Assembly (NCBI GenBank): GCA_964435575.1
Contig: CAYSZS010000020.1
Span: 1-19,898 of the forward strand
Length of the DNA: 19,898 nt
Reading direction: 5' to 3'
DNA from: GWB1-39-12 sp964435575
GTDB lineage: Bacteria > Patescibacteriota > Microgenomatia > UBA8517
Positions 6,096-13,720 of the stretch are shown in pieces. Under the pieces are notes generated by a model. It saw only the letters and a program-made list of their open reading frames with translations, searched no databases and was not told where the DNA came from. Numbering within the stretch: the first letter of the stretch is position 1; each line of letters starts with the position of its first letter. Position numbers and translations under genes: made by a program.

Positions 6096-7295
6096 ATGCC
6101 CTCTCTTATTCTTATTAATAGGACAATAAATAGTTTTCTGAAATTACACTTTCAATTCATCATTTTTATCACTTTAAATATTTTATTCTTTTTTAATATC
6201 TTAATATTTCATTCCAAGGTTAGTTTTAACGGCTTTAACTATAATATTAACTCAAATCATTTTATAGAAGATGTCCGTACAGAGGGTAAATCTTTTAGTT
6301 TACTTAACTCTCTGGGACAGTTTGATGCACAATGGTATTTGAAAATTGCTCGTGAAGGATATGCGAAAATATCAGAAAACTCAGGGGAATCGGAACAGAT
6401 GGCTTATGCCTTTTTTCCTTTTTATCCACTAATTATAAGGTTATTTAATTCGGTCATTAAAGATATTGAAGTTTCCGCTTTCTTAATTTCAAATCTTTTG
6501 GTGGCTATTAATTTTTTTAGTTTCATTTATATTATTAAGAAGCACTTTAGTTATGAAATTTCTCTAAAGGCAATATACATTCTTTTTTTCTTTCCCTTTG
6601 CCATTTTTTTTAGAAGTTATTATACAGAAGGGGTATATCTTGTTTTATTGCTTTGGTTTAGCTATTTTCTTTTAGAAAAAAAATATTATAAATCGTCCCT
6701 CTTTTTATCTTTATTAAATATCACCAAAGCTAGCGGTTTTTTACTTAATCTGCTATTTATTTACCTTGCTTTCCGGGATTTTCACAAACGGAAAATAAGA
6801 TTATCCGAGTTATTAATATCTGCATTCTTACTATTTGTACCGTTTATGATTTGGGTGTATTTTAACTATCACAACACTGGAAGTTTTATTTATTTTTTAT
6901 TAGCCAGATCTTATTGGAGTCCTTTTGCAAAATTCCCTTTTTTATCAATTTTCAATAACTTAGCTCTTATTTTCCTTTTTCCTTTCCTTCCTCTTCACCT
7001 TTTTCACTTTTCTCAGGTTGATATTATAACGGTATTTATATTCTTACTTCTATTGATTAAGAGTAAAAAAATTTTACCGCGAGTTTATTGGTTGGTGAGT
7101 TTATGTTTGTGGCTGTCACCCCTTTTGGTAAGTGACACAATGTCATTTTCAAGGTATCAATCAGTAAATTTTCCAATTTTTATTTATTTATCACAAATAC
7201 TAAAGGGTAAACAATATTTCATAGTACTTTCTATATTTTTCTTATTACTTATGATTACGTCACTTTTTTTTGTAAACTGGTGGTGGGTAGGTTAA
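6096..7295 (+). CDS. PIG-V-like GT-C mannosyltransferase
   Basis: About 399 residues with about ten hydrophobic segments. The first outer loop carries QFDAQWYLKIAREGY, and then FFPFYPLIIRL, both typical of PIG-V-type transferases, in which the loop Asp is the likely catalytic base. Such enzymes transfer mannose from a polyprenyl-phosphate sugar onto a lipid-linked acceptor on the outer side of the membrane. YTEGVYLVLLLW later in the protein also fits the family. The ATG at 6096 is preferred to the ATG at 6051, since the latter would overlap the preceding gene by 38 bases; AATAAT lies just before 6096. Third enzyme of the operon, 6 bases before the next gene. The donor and acceptor are not known. 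Confidence 0.8.
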   Translation: MPSLILINRTINSFLKLHFQFIIFITLNILFFFNILIFHSKVSFNGFNYNINSNHFIEDVRTEGKSFSLLNSLGQFDAQWYLKIAREGYAKISENSGESEQMAYAFFPFYPLIIRLFNSVIKDIEVSAFLISNLLVAINFFSFIYIIKKHFSYEISLKAIYILFFFPFAIFFRSYYTEGVYLVLLLWFSYFLLEKKYYKSSLFLSLLNITKASGFLLNLLFIYLAFRDFHKRKIRLSELLISAFLLFVPFMIWVYFNYHNTGSFIYFLLARSYWSPFAKFPFLSIFNNLALIFLFPFLPLHLFHFSQVDIITVFIFLLLLIKSKKILPRVYWLVSLCLWLSPLLVSDTMSFSRYQSVNFPIFIYLSQILKGKQYFIVLSIFFLLLMITSLFFVNWWWVG

Positions 7296-7301
7296 TTAGT
7301 T

Positions 7302-8879
7302 ATGTTGAAAAGAATTTATATTTATTTATCTATCTTTATATTTATTTTATTTTGCTTTAAGGGACTTATTTTTTTGGATCCGGATTTTGGTTGGAGACTA
7401 AGAGCGGGTGAAATATATTTAACTTCCGGCATACCTAAAACCGACCCCTTTTCTTATACGATGCCCACTTTTCCCTGGGTGGATCATGCCTGGAGTCAGT
7501 CGCTTATTTTCTATTTTATATATTCAAAGCTTGGTTATTTTGGACTATCGCTGCTCGAATCACTTCTGGCGGTTTTAGTTCTTTATATAGTTTCTTTTAG
7601 TTTTGGCAAGCCGGTTCTAAGTAAAAAGATTTTCAAAAACCTGGGTTTTTATATTAATACGAGGTTTTTGAAACCGCGTCTTTTTGAATTGTCTTACGAA
7701 AAGCTGGGAGCATTTGTAAATTTCCCCGTTCTTTTAGGTGCTTCAATTTTTTTTACTTTTTTTGGAATCCGTGCCCAAATCGTCAGTTGGTTAATGCTGT
7801 CCTTTTTGGTTCTTATTCTTTTTAAATCATATTTGGGAAAAGCCAAATATATTATTCCATCACTTTTTTTTATCTGGGCAAATCTTCACGGAAGTTTTTT
7901 GATAGGTCTGATAACATTTTTTATTTTTTTATTTTTAAAGTCTGTAAGAACCAGAAAAGCATTGATTGGCGAATGGGTGATTTTACTTGCAAGCATATTA
8001 GTGACCTTGATTAATCCTTACGGCCCGGGAATTTGGAGGGAAGCCTTGTCAAGCGTTTCAGATACCAAACTTCGTTTTAGCATAGTTGAATGGATGCCGG
8101 CGCTTACCATGCTTGACTTGGCAATAGTTTCATTTATAGGAATTTCGTTTGCTCTTTTTGTGAAATATTGGAAGAGGATGGCGTTTGAGGAAGCCGGATT
8201 ATATATATTCTTTTTGGCCTCGGCATTATTATCAAGAAGACACCTGCCTTTATTTGTAATTATTGCTCTTCCGGTCACAGTTAAGACAATCAATTTTCTT
8301 TTGGGAGATGCAAAGAGGGTAAAAAACGGGCAAGAGAGATTTACAAAGTTTTACAAAACGCTTTGGTTAACCAGTCTAATAATTTTTTTTATCCAAGCCA
8401 TTTTTGCATTTCGTGAGGCTGGTTATTTGGGCTATGGTGGTTTTTATCCCAAAGAAGCAGTTTCCTATCTAAATGAAAATTTACCCCGAGGTGAGATTTT
8501 CTCAGAATATGGTTGGGGGGGATATTTAATTTGGAATCTGCCACAAAAAAAGGTGTTTGTTGATGGCAGAATGCCTTCTTGGAGATGGGATAAGCCGGGA
8601 AATGCCGGATTAACTTCAGCCTTTGATACTTATAACGAAGTACTTTCGGGGAAAACTGACTATAGAAAAGTATTTGAAAAATATAATGTCGAAATTGTAC
8701 TTTGGAGTAAGCCTAAAGAAGAAGATAAACTGGACGATCTTACCGAGAAACTTGAGGGGTTCCTTTCGGTTTTCGGCTGGGAGGCTCGCGATTTTGACCT
8801 TTTGCAGGTTTTAGAATTAGATGGTTGGGGAAAAGTATACGAAGATGAAGTAGCGGTTTTATATAAAAGTCCTCGTTAA
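7302..8879 (+). CDS. Large GT-C-like polytopic membrane protein
   Basis: A 525-residue protein with about ten hydrophobic helices over the first 370 residues and a soluble C-terminal domain. Near the N-terminus DPDFGWRLRAGE, then GIPKTDPFSYT and WVDHAWSQSL, are hallmarks of a family of bacterial membrane proteins with a GT-C-like layout; the Asp pair could be catalytic. The C-terminal part has GWGGYLIWNLP and VFVDGRMPSW, also typical of that family. It has no experimentally assigned function that I know of; a transferase acting on a lipid-linked sugar is the best inference. Last gene of the operon, 6 bases after the PIG-V-like gene, without a clear Shine-Dalgarno. Confidence 0.7.
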   Translation: MLKRIYIYLSIFIFILFCFKGLIFLDPDFGWRLRAGEIYLTSGIPKTDPFSYTMPTFPWVDHAWSQSLIFYFIYSKLGYFGLSLLESLLAVLVLYIVSFSFGKPVLSKKIFKNLGFYINTRFLKPRLFELSYEKLGAFVNFPVLLGASIFFTFFGIRAQIVSWLMLSFLVLILFKSYLGKAKYIIPSLFFIWANLHGSFLIGLITFFIFLFLKSVRTRKALIGEWVILLASILVTLINPYGPGIWREALSSVSDTKLRFSIVEWMPALTMLDLAIVSFIGISFALFVKYWKRMAFEEAGLYIFFLASALLSRRHLPLFVIIALPVTVKTINFLLGDAKRVKNGQERFTKFYKTLWLTSLIIFFIQAIFAFREAGYLGYGGFYPKEAVSYLNENLPRGEIFSEYGWGGYLIWNLPQKKVFVDGRMPSWRWDKPGNAGLTSAFDTYNEVLSGKTDYRKVFEKYNVEIVLWSKPKEEDKLDDLTEKLEGFLSVFGWEARDFDLLQVLELDGWGKVYEDEVAVLYKSPR

Positions 8880-8904
8880 TTTTCATCCTTTCTTCGGTTT
8901 TATT

Positions 8905-8913
8905 TGATATAAT
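8905..8913 (+). promoter_or_regulatory. Extended -10 promoter TGATATAAT of dnaG
   Basis: TGATATAAT ends 8 bases before the dnaG ATG, so transcription should start 1-2 bases before the start codon. It lies in a 42-base gap after the glycan operon. Confidence 0.7.
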
Positions 8914-8921
8914 GAATTAAG

Positions 8922-10721
8922 ATGGCAGATCAGGTTGATGAAGTAAAATCCAAAATAGATATAGTATCTTTAATTTCGGAATACGTAGAGCTTAAGCGCG
9001 CAGGCAGAAATTATAAAGCTTTATGCCCTTTTCATTCCGAGAAGACTCCCTCGTTTATGGTTTCACCCGAGGTCCAGATCTTTAAATGTTTTGGCTGCCA
9101 AAAAGGCGGCGATGCGCTAACCTTTTTACAAGAATATGAAGGAATGGACTTTCCCGAAGCCTTAAAATTTTTAGCCGAAAGGGTTGGAGTAAAGCTTACC
9201 CGTGGAAATTTTGTCGATAGGGGTAGTAAAGAGAGGTTATATGAGATAAATTCATACGCCTTACGCTTCTATCACTTTATTCTACTGAACCATAATGTAG
9301 GAAAAATTGCCCTCGACTACCTAAAAAATGAGCGCGGTATTAAGCTTGACACAATTAAAACTTTTCAAATTGGTTATTCTCCCGATACCCCCCTTGCTTT
9401 AAAAAAATATTTGATTGATAAGAAAAAAATCTCTCTTAGAGACCTTGAGAGGGTAGGGCTTATTTATTCAAAAAATGGCGCTACGTTTGATAGATTTCGG
9501 GGGAGGATAATTTTTCCTTTGCATGACCACAGGGGTAATATTGTAGGCTTTTCGGGCAGGGTTCTTCCGAAAGCACGTGAGAACCTTGCAAAGTATATAA
9601 ATTCGCCTGAAACCGAAATCTATCACAAATCTAAAATTCTTTTCGGCCTACACCTAACTAAGGGCGAGATTAAAAAGAAAAAAGAAGCCGTTATTGTGGA
9701 GGGAGAACTTGACGCGATTTCATCATGGCAAGTCGGAGTAAAAAATGTGGTTGCGATTAAGGGTTCGGCACTAACAGAAGAGCAGGCGAGGCTTTTGGCC
9801 AGATTTTCCGGAAAACTGATCCTGGCACTTGACGCCGACTTTGCAGGTAGTGAAGCAGCAAGGCGCGGAATCGAGATTGCGGAGAGATTCGTCTTCGACA
9901 TCAGAGTTGCAAAGCTTAGCGGATTTAAAGATCCGGACGAGGCGGCTCGCAAGGACCCCGAGAAATTAAAGAAAGGATTGGAAAAAGCAAGCGGCGTTTG
10001 GGATTTTATGATTGACTTAATTTTTGAGCGCTATCCGGGGTTAAGCGGTAGCGATAAGGCTAAGATTAGTAGAGAGATTGTACCGATAATTTCGGCCATA
10101 AGGGATAAAATTGTACAGGCTCACTACATCGGAATTGTTGCCAAGAAGCTTGGGGTATCCTTGGAAGCGGTTACAGAACAAGTAGACAGAATTGTTAAGA
10201 AAGACGTTGAAAAGCCCAAGCTCGAGGCGTTAGTAAAGCCGCCAACAAAGACGCGGCGTGAACTTTTAGAAGAGAGATTTTTGGCAGTGGTCTTTCGTTA
10301 TGAACCTAAGATTCTTCTCAAAGTTAGCCAAATTCTAAAGTTAATACAAACGCCCTTGGCAAAAAGAATCGTGGAGGAATTTAGGTCTTTTGCTAAAAAG
10401 CACAAAAGTTTTGATCCGTCTATTTTTGCTTCGACCTTGCCAAACGAACTCGTTGAAGGTTATGTCGATTTGATATTGGAGGATATAAAAGGATTAGACG
10501 AGGATACTCCGGAAAAGTTAAAAAAGGAGCTTAAGTTTATTGAGAAAGAGCTAAGGGTTCTTGATATCAGAGATAGATTGGAAAAAGTTTCCTTGGAAAT
10601 TGGTGGCTTGGAAAAATTGAAAGACACAAGAATGGTGAAAAAGAAGGAGGAGGAATTTGGCGAGTTAACTAAAAAATTAAATAAGGTTGAGCGCGACAAT
10701 TTTAAGGGTATAATTCTTTAG
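8922..10721 (+). CDS. dnaG: DNA primase DnaG
   Basis: A 599-residue protein that makes RNA primers for lagging-strand synthesis. Zinc-binding CHC2 domain at 1-95 with C35, H38, C56 and C59 in CPFHSEKTPSF and CFGCQKGGD. The RNA-polymerase core has RFRGRIIFPLHD (191-202) and the TOPRIM motifs EGELD (260-264) and LALDADFAGSEAARRG (301-316) with the metal ligands E260, D304 and D306. The C-terminal 170 residues are helical and rich in Lys and Glu; this is where DnaB normally binds, though I see no specific conserved motif. Length is normal. The stop is 4 bases from the rpoD ATG, and the rpoD promoter lies in its last codons, as in the classic dnaG-rpoD arrangement of many bacteria. Confidence 0.97.
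   Translation: MADQVDEVKSKIDIVSLISEYVELKRAGRNYKALCPFHSEKTPSFMVSPEVQIFKCFGCQKGGDALTFLQEYEGMDFPEALKFLAERVGVKLTRGNFVDRGSKERLYEINSYALRFYHFILLNHNVGKIALDYLKNERGIKLDTIKTFQIGYSPDTPLALKKYLIDKKKISLRDLERVGLIYSKNGATFDRFRGRIIFPLHDHRGNIVGFSGRVLPKARENLAKYINSPETEIYHKSKILFGLHLTKGEIKKKKEAVIVEGELDAISSWQVGVKNVVAIKGSALTEEQARLLARFSGKLILALDADFAGSEAARRGIEIAERFVFDIRVAKLSGFKDPDEAARKDPEKLKKGLEKASGVWDFMIDLIFERYPGLSGSDKAKISREIVPIISAIRDKIVQAHYIGIVAKKLGVSLEAVTEQVDRIVKKDVEKPKLEALVKPPTKTRRELLEERFLAVVFRYEPKILLKVSQILKLIQTPLAKRIVEEFRSFAKKHKSFDPSIFASTLPNELVEGYVDLILEDIKGLDEDTPEKLKKELKFIEKELRVLDIRDRLEKVSLEIGGLEKLKDTRMVKKKEEEFGELTKKLNKVERDNFKGIIL
10709..10714 (+). promoter_or_regulatory. -10 box TATAAT of rpoD within the dnaG end
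   Basis: TATAAT ends 11 bases before the rpoD ATG and overlaps the last codons of dnaG. It allows rpoD to be made separately from dnaG with a leader of about 4 bases. Confidence 0.6.
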
Positions 10722-10725
10722 TGAC

Positions 10726-11805
10726 ATGGCAAAAAAAGAAGTAGTCGAGTTAATCAAGAAAGGTAGAGACCAGGGGTTTCTAACCCAAGATGACATATTG
10801 GAAGTTTTCCCTAATGCCGAGCAGGCTTTGGGTGAACTCGACGATCTCTACGACAAACTTCTGGCAGAAAGCATTGACGTTTTCGAGTCGGTTGAAGCCG
10901 AGGAGATGGATTCAGACGAAAAGGCTAAGGAAAAGCTTGAACGGGAAATTGAGATTCTGTCAAAACTTGGAGGTGCCGAATCAACTGATCCGGTCAGGCA
11001 ATACTTAAGAGAGATTGGCAAGGTACCGCTTTTAGTCGCCGAAGAGGAAGTTGAGCTTGCAAAAAGATTTGAAAGGAGAGAAAAGGCGGCCAAAGACAAG
11101 CTTACCCAGTCAAATCTTCGTCTCGTTGTTTCAATAGCCAAGAAATATATTGGTCGGGGGCTCTCGCTACTTGACCTTATTCAAGAAGGGAATCAAGGGT
11201 TAATAAGGGCGGTCGAGAAATACGATTGGAGGAAGGGCTTTAAATTTTCAACCTATGCTACCTGGTGGATAAGGCAAGCCATAACCCGGGCAATCGCCGA
11301 CCAGGCCCGAACAATCCGAATTCCGGTACATATGGTTGAAACAATCAATAAACTTTATAGGATTAGTAGGCGTCTGATGCAAGAGTTGGGCAGGGAGCCG
11401 ACTGCCGAAGAAATTGCAGAAGAAGCAGAGCTGGATGCGGATAGAGTTAGAGAAATTTTCAAAATTGCCCAGGAGGTAACTTCGCTTGAGGCACCCGTTG
11501 GGGAAGATCAGGAAAGTTTCCTGGGAGATTTTATACCTGACGAAAGTCAACTTTCACCGGTTGACCAAGCCTCGAAGCAGCTTTTGAAGAATCATCTTGA
11601 CGAGGTTTTGGCAACGCTTTCGGATAGGGAAGCAAGGGTTTTAAAGTTAAGATTTGGCTTGGAGGGAAATAAGCAAATGACCCTGGAAGAAGTTGGAAAA
11701 GTTTTTGGAGTGACCCGTGAGCGTATTCGCCAAATTGAGGCAAAAGCGCTAAGGAAGCTTAAACACCCATCAAGAAGAAAAAAGTTGCAGGATTACCTAG
11801 AATAA
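10726..11805 (+). CDS. rpoD: Primary RNA polymerase sigma factor RpoD (sigma-70)
   Basis: A 359-residue group-1 sigma factor. Region 1.1-like helical part at 1-60 (LIKKGRDQGFLTQDDILEVF), region 1.2 from DPVRQYLREIGKV (88-100), region 2.1-2.2 with DLIQEGNQGLIRAVEKYD (150-167) for core binding, region 2.3-2.4 with FKFSTYATWWIRQAITRAI (172-190) for melting and -10 recognition, then region 3 and region 4.2 with the helix-turn-helix MTLEEVGKVFGVTRERIRQI (318-337) for -35 recognition. It lacks the long non-conserved insert of proteobacterial RpoD. It is the factor expected to read the extended -10 boxes described here. Just after its stop codon is an in-frame second copy of its last seven codons, described separately. 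Confidence 0.97.
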   Translation: MAKKEVVELIKKGRDQGFLTQDDILEVFPNAEQALGELDDLYDKLLAESIDVFESVEAEEMDSDEKAKEKLEREIEILSKLGGAESTDPVRQYLREIGKVPLLVAEEEVELAKRFERREKAAKDKLTQSNLRLVVSIAKKYIGRGLSLLDLIQEGNQGLIRAVEKYDWRKGFKFSTYATWWIRQAITRAIADQARTIRIPVHMVETINKLYRISRRLMQELGREPTAEEIAEEAELDADRVREIFKIAQEVTSLEAPVGEDQESFLGDFIPDESQLSPVDQASKQLLKNHLDEVLATLSDREARVLKLRFGLEGNKQMTLEEVGKVFGVTRERIRQIEAKALRKLKHPSRRKKLQDYLE

Positions 11806-11814
11806 AGAAAACAA

Positions 11815-11849
11815 GCCAAGTAAGACTTGGCGCAGTCCCGCTCAGCGGG
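11815..11849 (+). repeat. Two tandem hairpins after rpoD
   Basis: GCCAAGT (11815-11821) pairs with ACTTGGC (11825-11831), and CCCGC (11837-11841) pairs with GCGGG (11845-11849); both have 3-base loops. No U-tract follows, so this is not a classic intrinsic terminator, though the pair may stabilise or pause the rpoD mRNA. The layout resembles the tandem hairpins after comF. Confidence 0.65.
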
Positions 11850-11850
11850 A

Positions 11851-11874
11851 AAATTGCAAGACTACTTGGAATAA
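11851..11874 (+). pseudogene. Second copy of the rpoD 3' end
   Basis: These 24 bases read KLQDYLE followed by TAA, exactly the last seven residues of rpoD plus stop (11782-11805). The copies lie 69 bases apart, in the same frame. All five base differences are synonymous. This looks like a leftover of an earlier or related rpoD terminus after recombination. It has no start codon and is not expected to be translated, because the TAA at 11803 and another TAA lie before it. Confidence 0.75.
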
Positions 11875-11892
11875 TTTCTACTTAAAATATAG

Positions 11893-11898
11893 TACACT
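11893..11898 (+). promoter_or_regulatory. -10-like box of the LytR-CpsA-Psr gene
   Basis: TACACT ends 7 bases before the ATG at 11906; an overlapping TATAGT (11888-11893) is an alternative 12 bases away. Either gives a very short leader. Confidence 0.5.
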
Positions 11899-11905
11899 GG
11901 TTAGA

Positions 11906-13009
11906 ATGCCTGCCTTATTAAAAAGAATTCTTTTAGTATTCCTCTTTGCACTTTCATTTACGACAGGCTTTTTTGCAAGCTATTTTTTCTTAAATTTTTC
12001 TAAAGTTTTTGTAAAGACCCCAGAAGGAGATTTTCTTGAAGATGATGGCCCCCCTATAGCTAGCGGTTCATATAATATTCTTCTTCTTGGTTATGGGGGG
12101 GCGGGTCACGACGGAGGAAATTTGTCGGATGTCATTATGGTCGCAAACATTAACCCCGAAAGAAAAAAGCTGACTTTGATATCGGTTCCGAGGGATCTTT
12201 GGGTTGAAATTCCCATTCGAAGCGACATATCCCAAAATTTTAAGATCAACCACGCCTATGCGATTGGCAGCGACGACAGGAATTATCCCTTAAAAGAACC
12301 TCAATACAAAGGCGAGGGGGGAGCGGGAGTATTGGCCAAAAAAGTTGTGGGAGATACTACCGGTTTAGCAATACATTATTTTGTTGCAGTTGATTTTGAA
12401 AGTTTTAAAAAGATAGTTGATATTTTGGGAGAGATAGAGGTTGATGTTCCGGTAACTTTTGATGATTACTTTTACCCGATAAAAGGGCGGGAAAACGATA
12501 CCTGTGGAAAGTCGGCAGCAGAGATAGCTAGGCTTCATGGGCTTTATTCAGACACAGAACTTCATCACCAGTTTGAGTGTCGTTATGAACATATACATTT
12601 TGATTCCGGCAAAGTAAAAATGGACGGCGAGGCCTCTTTAAAATTCGTCCGTTCCCGGGCGTCGGCCCAACATGGAGGCGATTTTGCCAGATCTCAGCGC
12701 CAACGGGCGGTTCTGGTAGCGATGAAAGGTAAACTTATTTCTATTTATGCGACCAGAAAGATTGATGATCTATTTAATGAATTCGGAAATCTGGTTAGAA
12801 CCGATTTGGATTTGGCAACCAGCAAGAATCTGGCTCAAGTTTTAAAAAAACCGGAAGAATATGAAATTAACTTTCTTGGCTTAGATGAGAACAATGTACT
12901 TACTGCAACAAAAAGTCTGGATGGCCAGTTTATATTAACACCCAAGGAAGGCGAGGGTGTATTAACCGGAGTACAAAAATTTATATTTGATGAATTGAAT
13001 AAAAACTAA
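11906..13009 (+). CDS. LytR-CpsA-Psr (LCP) family cell-wall ligase
   Basis: A 367-residue protein. A single membrane helix at about 8-29 anchors an extracytoplasmic LCP domain from about 53 to 265. Typical features are NILLLGYGGAG with LSDVIMVANINP, the SVPRD motif, KINHAYAIG, and the arginine-rich FVRSRASAQHGGDFARSQRQR near the end of the domain, which should bind the pyrophosphate of a polyprenyl substrate. LCP enzymes attach anionic glycopolymers to peptidoglycan or to protein. Its C-terminal 100 residues are a further soluble extension. It lies 3 kb from the surface-glycan operon and could attach that product, but nothing proves the link. It has its own near-leaderless promoter and converges with a small membrane-protein gene, 13 bases away. 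Confidence 0.92.
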   Translation: MPALLKRILLVFLFALSFTTGFFASYFFLNFSKVFVKTPEGDFLEDDGPPIASGSYNILLLGYGGAGHDGGNLSDVIMVANINPERKKLTLISVPRDLWVEIPIRSDISQNFKINHAYAIGSDDRNYPLKEPQYKGEGGAGVLAKKVVGDTTGLAIHYFVAVDFESFKKIVDILGEIEVDVPVTFDDYFYPIKGRENDTCGKSAAEIARLHGLYSDTELHHQFECRYEHIHFDSGKVKMDGEASLKFVRSRASAQHGGDFARSQRQRAVLVAMKGKLISIYATRKIDDLFNEFGNLVRTDLDLATSKNLAQVLKKPEEYEINFLGLDENNVLTATKSLDGQFILTPKEGEGVLTGVQKFIFDELNKN

Positions 13010-13022
13010 ATTAACACTTCAC

Positions 13023-13145
13023 TTAGCGCAATTTCTTCAAGAGATAAACGCCGAGTAAAACCAGATCGACAAAAACGACCAGCCATGTCAAAAAGCCAAA
13101 AAGACCATATCCATTCATCATTCCTGAATATCCCCATCCCATCAT
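13023..13145 (-). CDS. 40-residue single-helix membrane protein
   Basis: A short ORF reading MMGWGYSGMMNGYGLFGFLT and then a hydrophobic helix (WLVVFVDLVLLGVYLL) ending in KKLR. The N-terminal part is rich in Gly, Met, Tyr and Trp; the helix carries one Asp. Very similar small proteins (MMG-rich start, W-L-V-x-x-x-D-L-x-L helix, basic end) recur in CPR and other bacteria without a known function. Support: GAGGTGA at 13151-13157 is a good Shine-Dalgarno at 5 bases from the ATG at 13145, and a -10 box TATACT lies upstream. It is one of few genes here with a strong ribosome binding site. Confidence 0.8.
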   Translation of the reverse strand: MMGWGYSGMMNGYGLFGFLTWLVVFVDLVLLGVYLLKKLR

Positions 13146-13181
13146 ATCTATCACCTCTCTCCGAGCCGGAGGCCTAAATCA

Positions 13182-13187
13182 AGTATA
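13182..13187 (-). promoter_or_regulatory. -10 box TATACT of the 40-residue protein
   Basis: TATACT on the minus strand gives a leader of about 30 bases that includes a small hairpin and the Shine-Dalgarno GAGGTGA. This is a leadered start, unlike most neighbours. Confidence 0.5.
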
Positions 13188-13217
13188 ACAGAAGAGTAGG
13201 AAATTATATGTCACCTT

Positions 13218-13634
13218 TTACATAGATGCTTGGAGCATTCCTACGCGGTTTCCTTCAGTGTCTCTTAGCATGATAAATTTTCCGATACCGGGGATGTCCA
13301 TTGACTTACCAACCGTTTTTCCACCCTCCTTTTTAACTGTTTCTATATGTTTTTCGAGATTGCCGACCGAGATTACTAGATGTGGCGTGTTACCGTACGG
13401 GCCTTTTGGATAAAAACCGCCGTTTATTGCACCTTTCTTTTTGTGCATTTGGTTTTTGTCCACCGGAGAAGTAATTGCCAAAACATAACTTCCCATTTTA
13501 GGAAGGTACTGCATATCCCACCCAAAAACGTTCGAATAAAATTTGCTCAGGCGTTTCTGGTTAGTGTATGGCATTTCGAAATGTACAACCGGACTCATCC
13601 CGTTAGAAACTCTTTTTCTTTTTGTGTTCTTCAT
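13218..13634 (-). CDS. VOC (glyoxalase/bleomycin-resistance fold) protein
   Basis: A 138-residue protein. After a basic 12-residue start (MKNTKRKRVSNG) come two beta-alpha-beta-beta-beta modules: VVHFEMPYTNQKRLSKFYSNVFGW, then HLVISVGNLEKHIETVKKEGG and ending IMLRDTEGNRVGML. This is the single-domain VOC arrangement, which usually works as a dimer and binds a metal; the substrate is not readable. It could be a detoxification or ring-cleaving enzyme or a binding protein. The ATG at 13634 follows a 10-codon ORF by 4 bases. An ATG at 13598, just before the domain, is a possible second start and lies inside the inverted repeat described below. Confidence 0.85.
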   Translation of the reverse strand: MKNTKRKRVSNGMSPVVHFEMPYTNQKRLSKFYSNVFGWDMQYLPKMGSYVLAITSPVDKNQMHKKKGAINGGFYPKGPYGNTPHLVISVGNLEKHIETVKKEGGKTVGKSMDIPGIGKFIMLRDTEGNRVGMLQASM

Positions 13635-13661
13635 ATTTTTATCCCGGTTTTCTAACGGGAT
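13597..13661 (-). promoter_or_regulatory. Switch-like inverted repeats around the VOC start
   Basis: On the mRNA, ATCCCGTTAGAAA (13661-13649) is an exact inverse of TTTCTAACGGGAT (13609-13597), a 13-bp stem with the start codon in its loop. The same 5' arm can instead pair locally: ATCCCG (13661-13656) with CGGGAT (13646-13641), loop 9. The two pairings exclude each other. This fits a translational switch, but a dispersed palindromic repeat that landed here is an alternative. Confidence 0.5.
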
Positions 13662-13671
13662 CCATTTTCAT
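13639..13671 (-). CDS. Possible 10-codon leader peptide before the VOC gene
   Basis: ATG at 13671 opens MKMDPVRKPG and stops with TAA 4 bases before the VOC start codon, in another frame. A -10-like TAGTAT (13684-13679) ends 7 bases before this ATG, matching the leaderless spacing used elsewhere. A ribosome on this ORF would open the 5' arm of both hairpins. Short ORFs occur by chance, so position, not length, is the main support. Confidence 0.35.
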   Translation of the reverse strand: MKMDPVRKPG

Positions 13672-13720
13672 GATAAATATACTATTCGTTTATTGTGACA
13701 AAATCAAGGTTTAACTCTAG

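Noticed and set aside
9623..9952. Long minus-strand ORFs inside dnaG and rpoD
   Set aside because: Ser/Leu-rich shadows of Lys/Glu/Arg-rich coding sequence on the plus strand.
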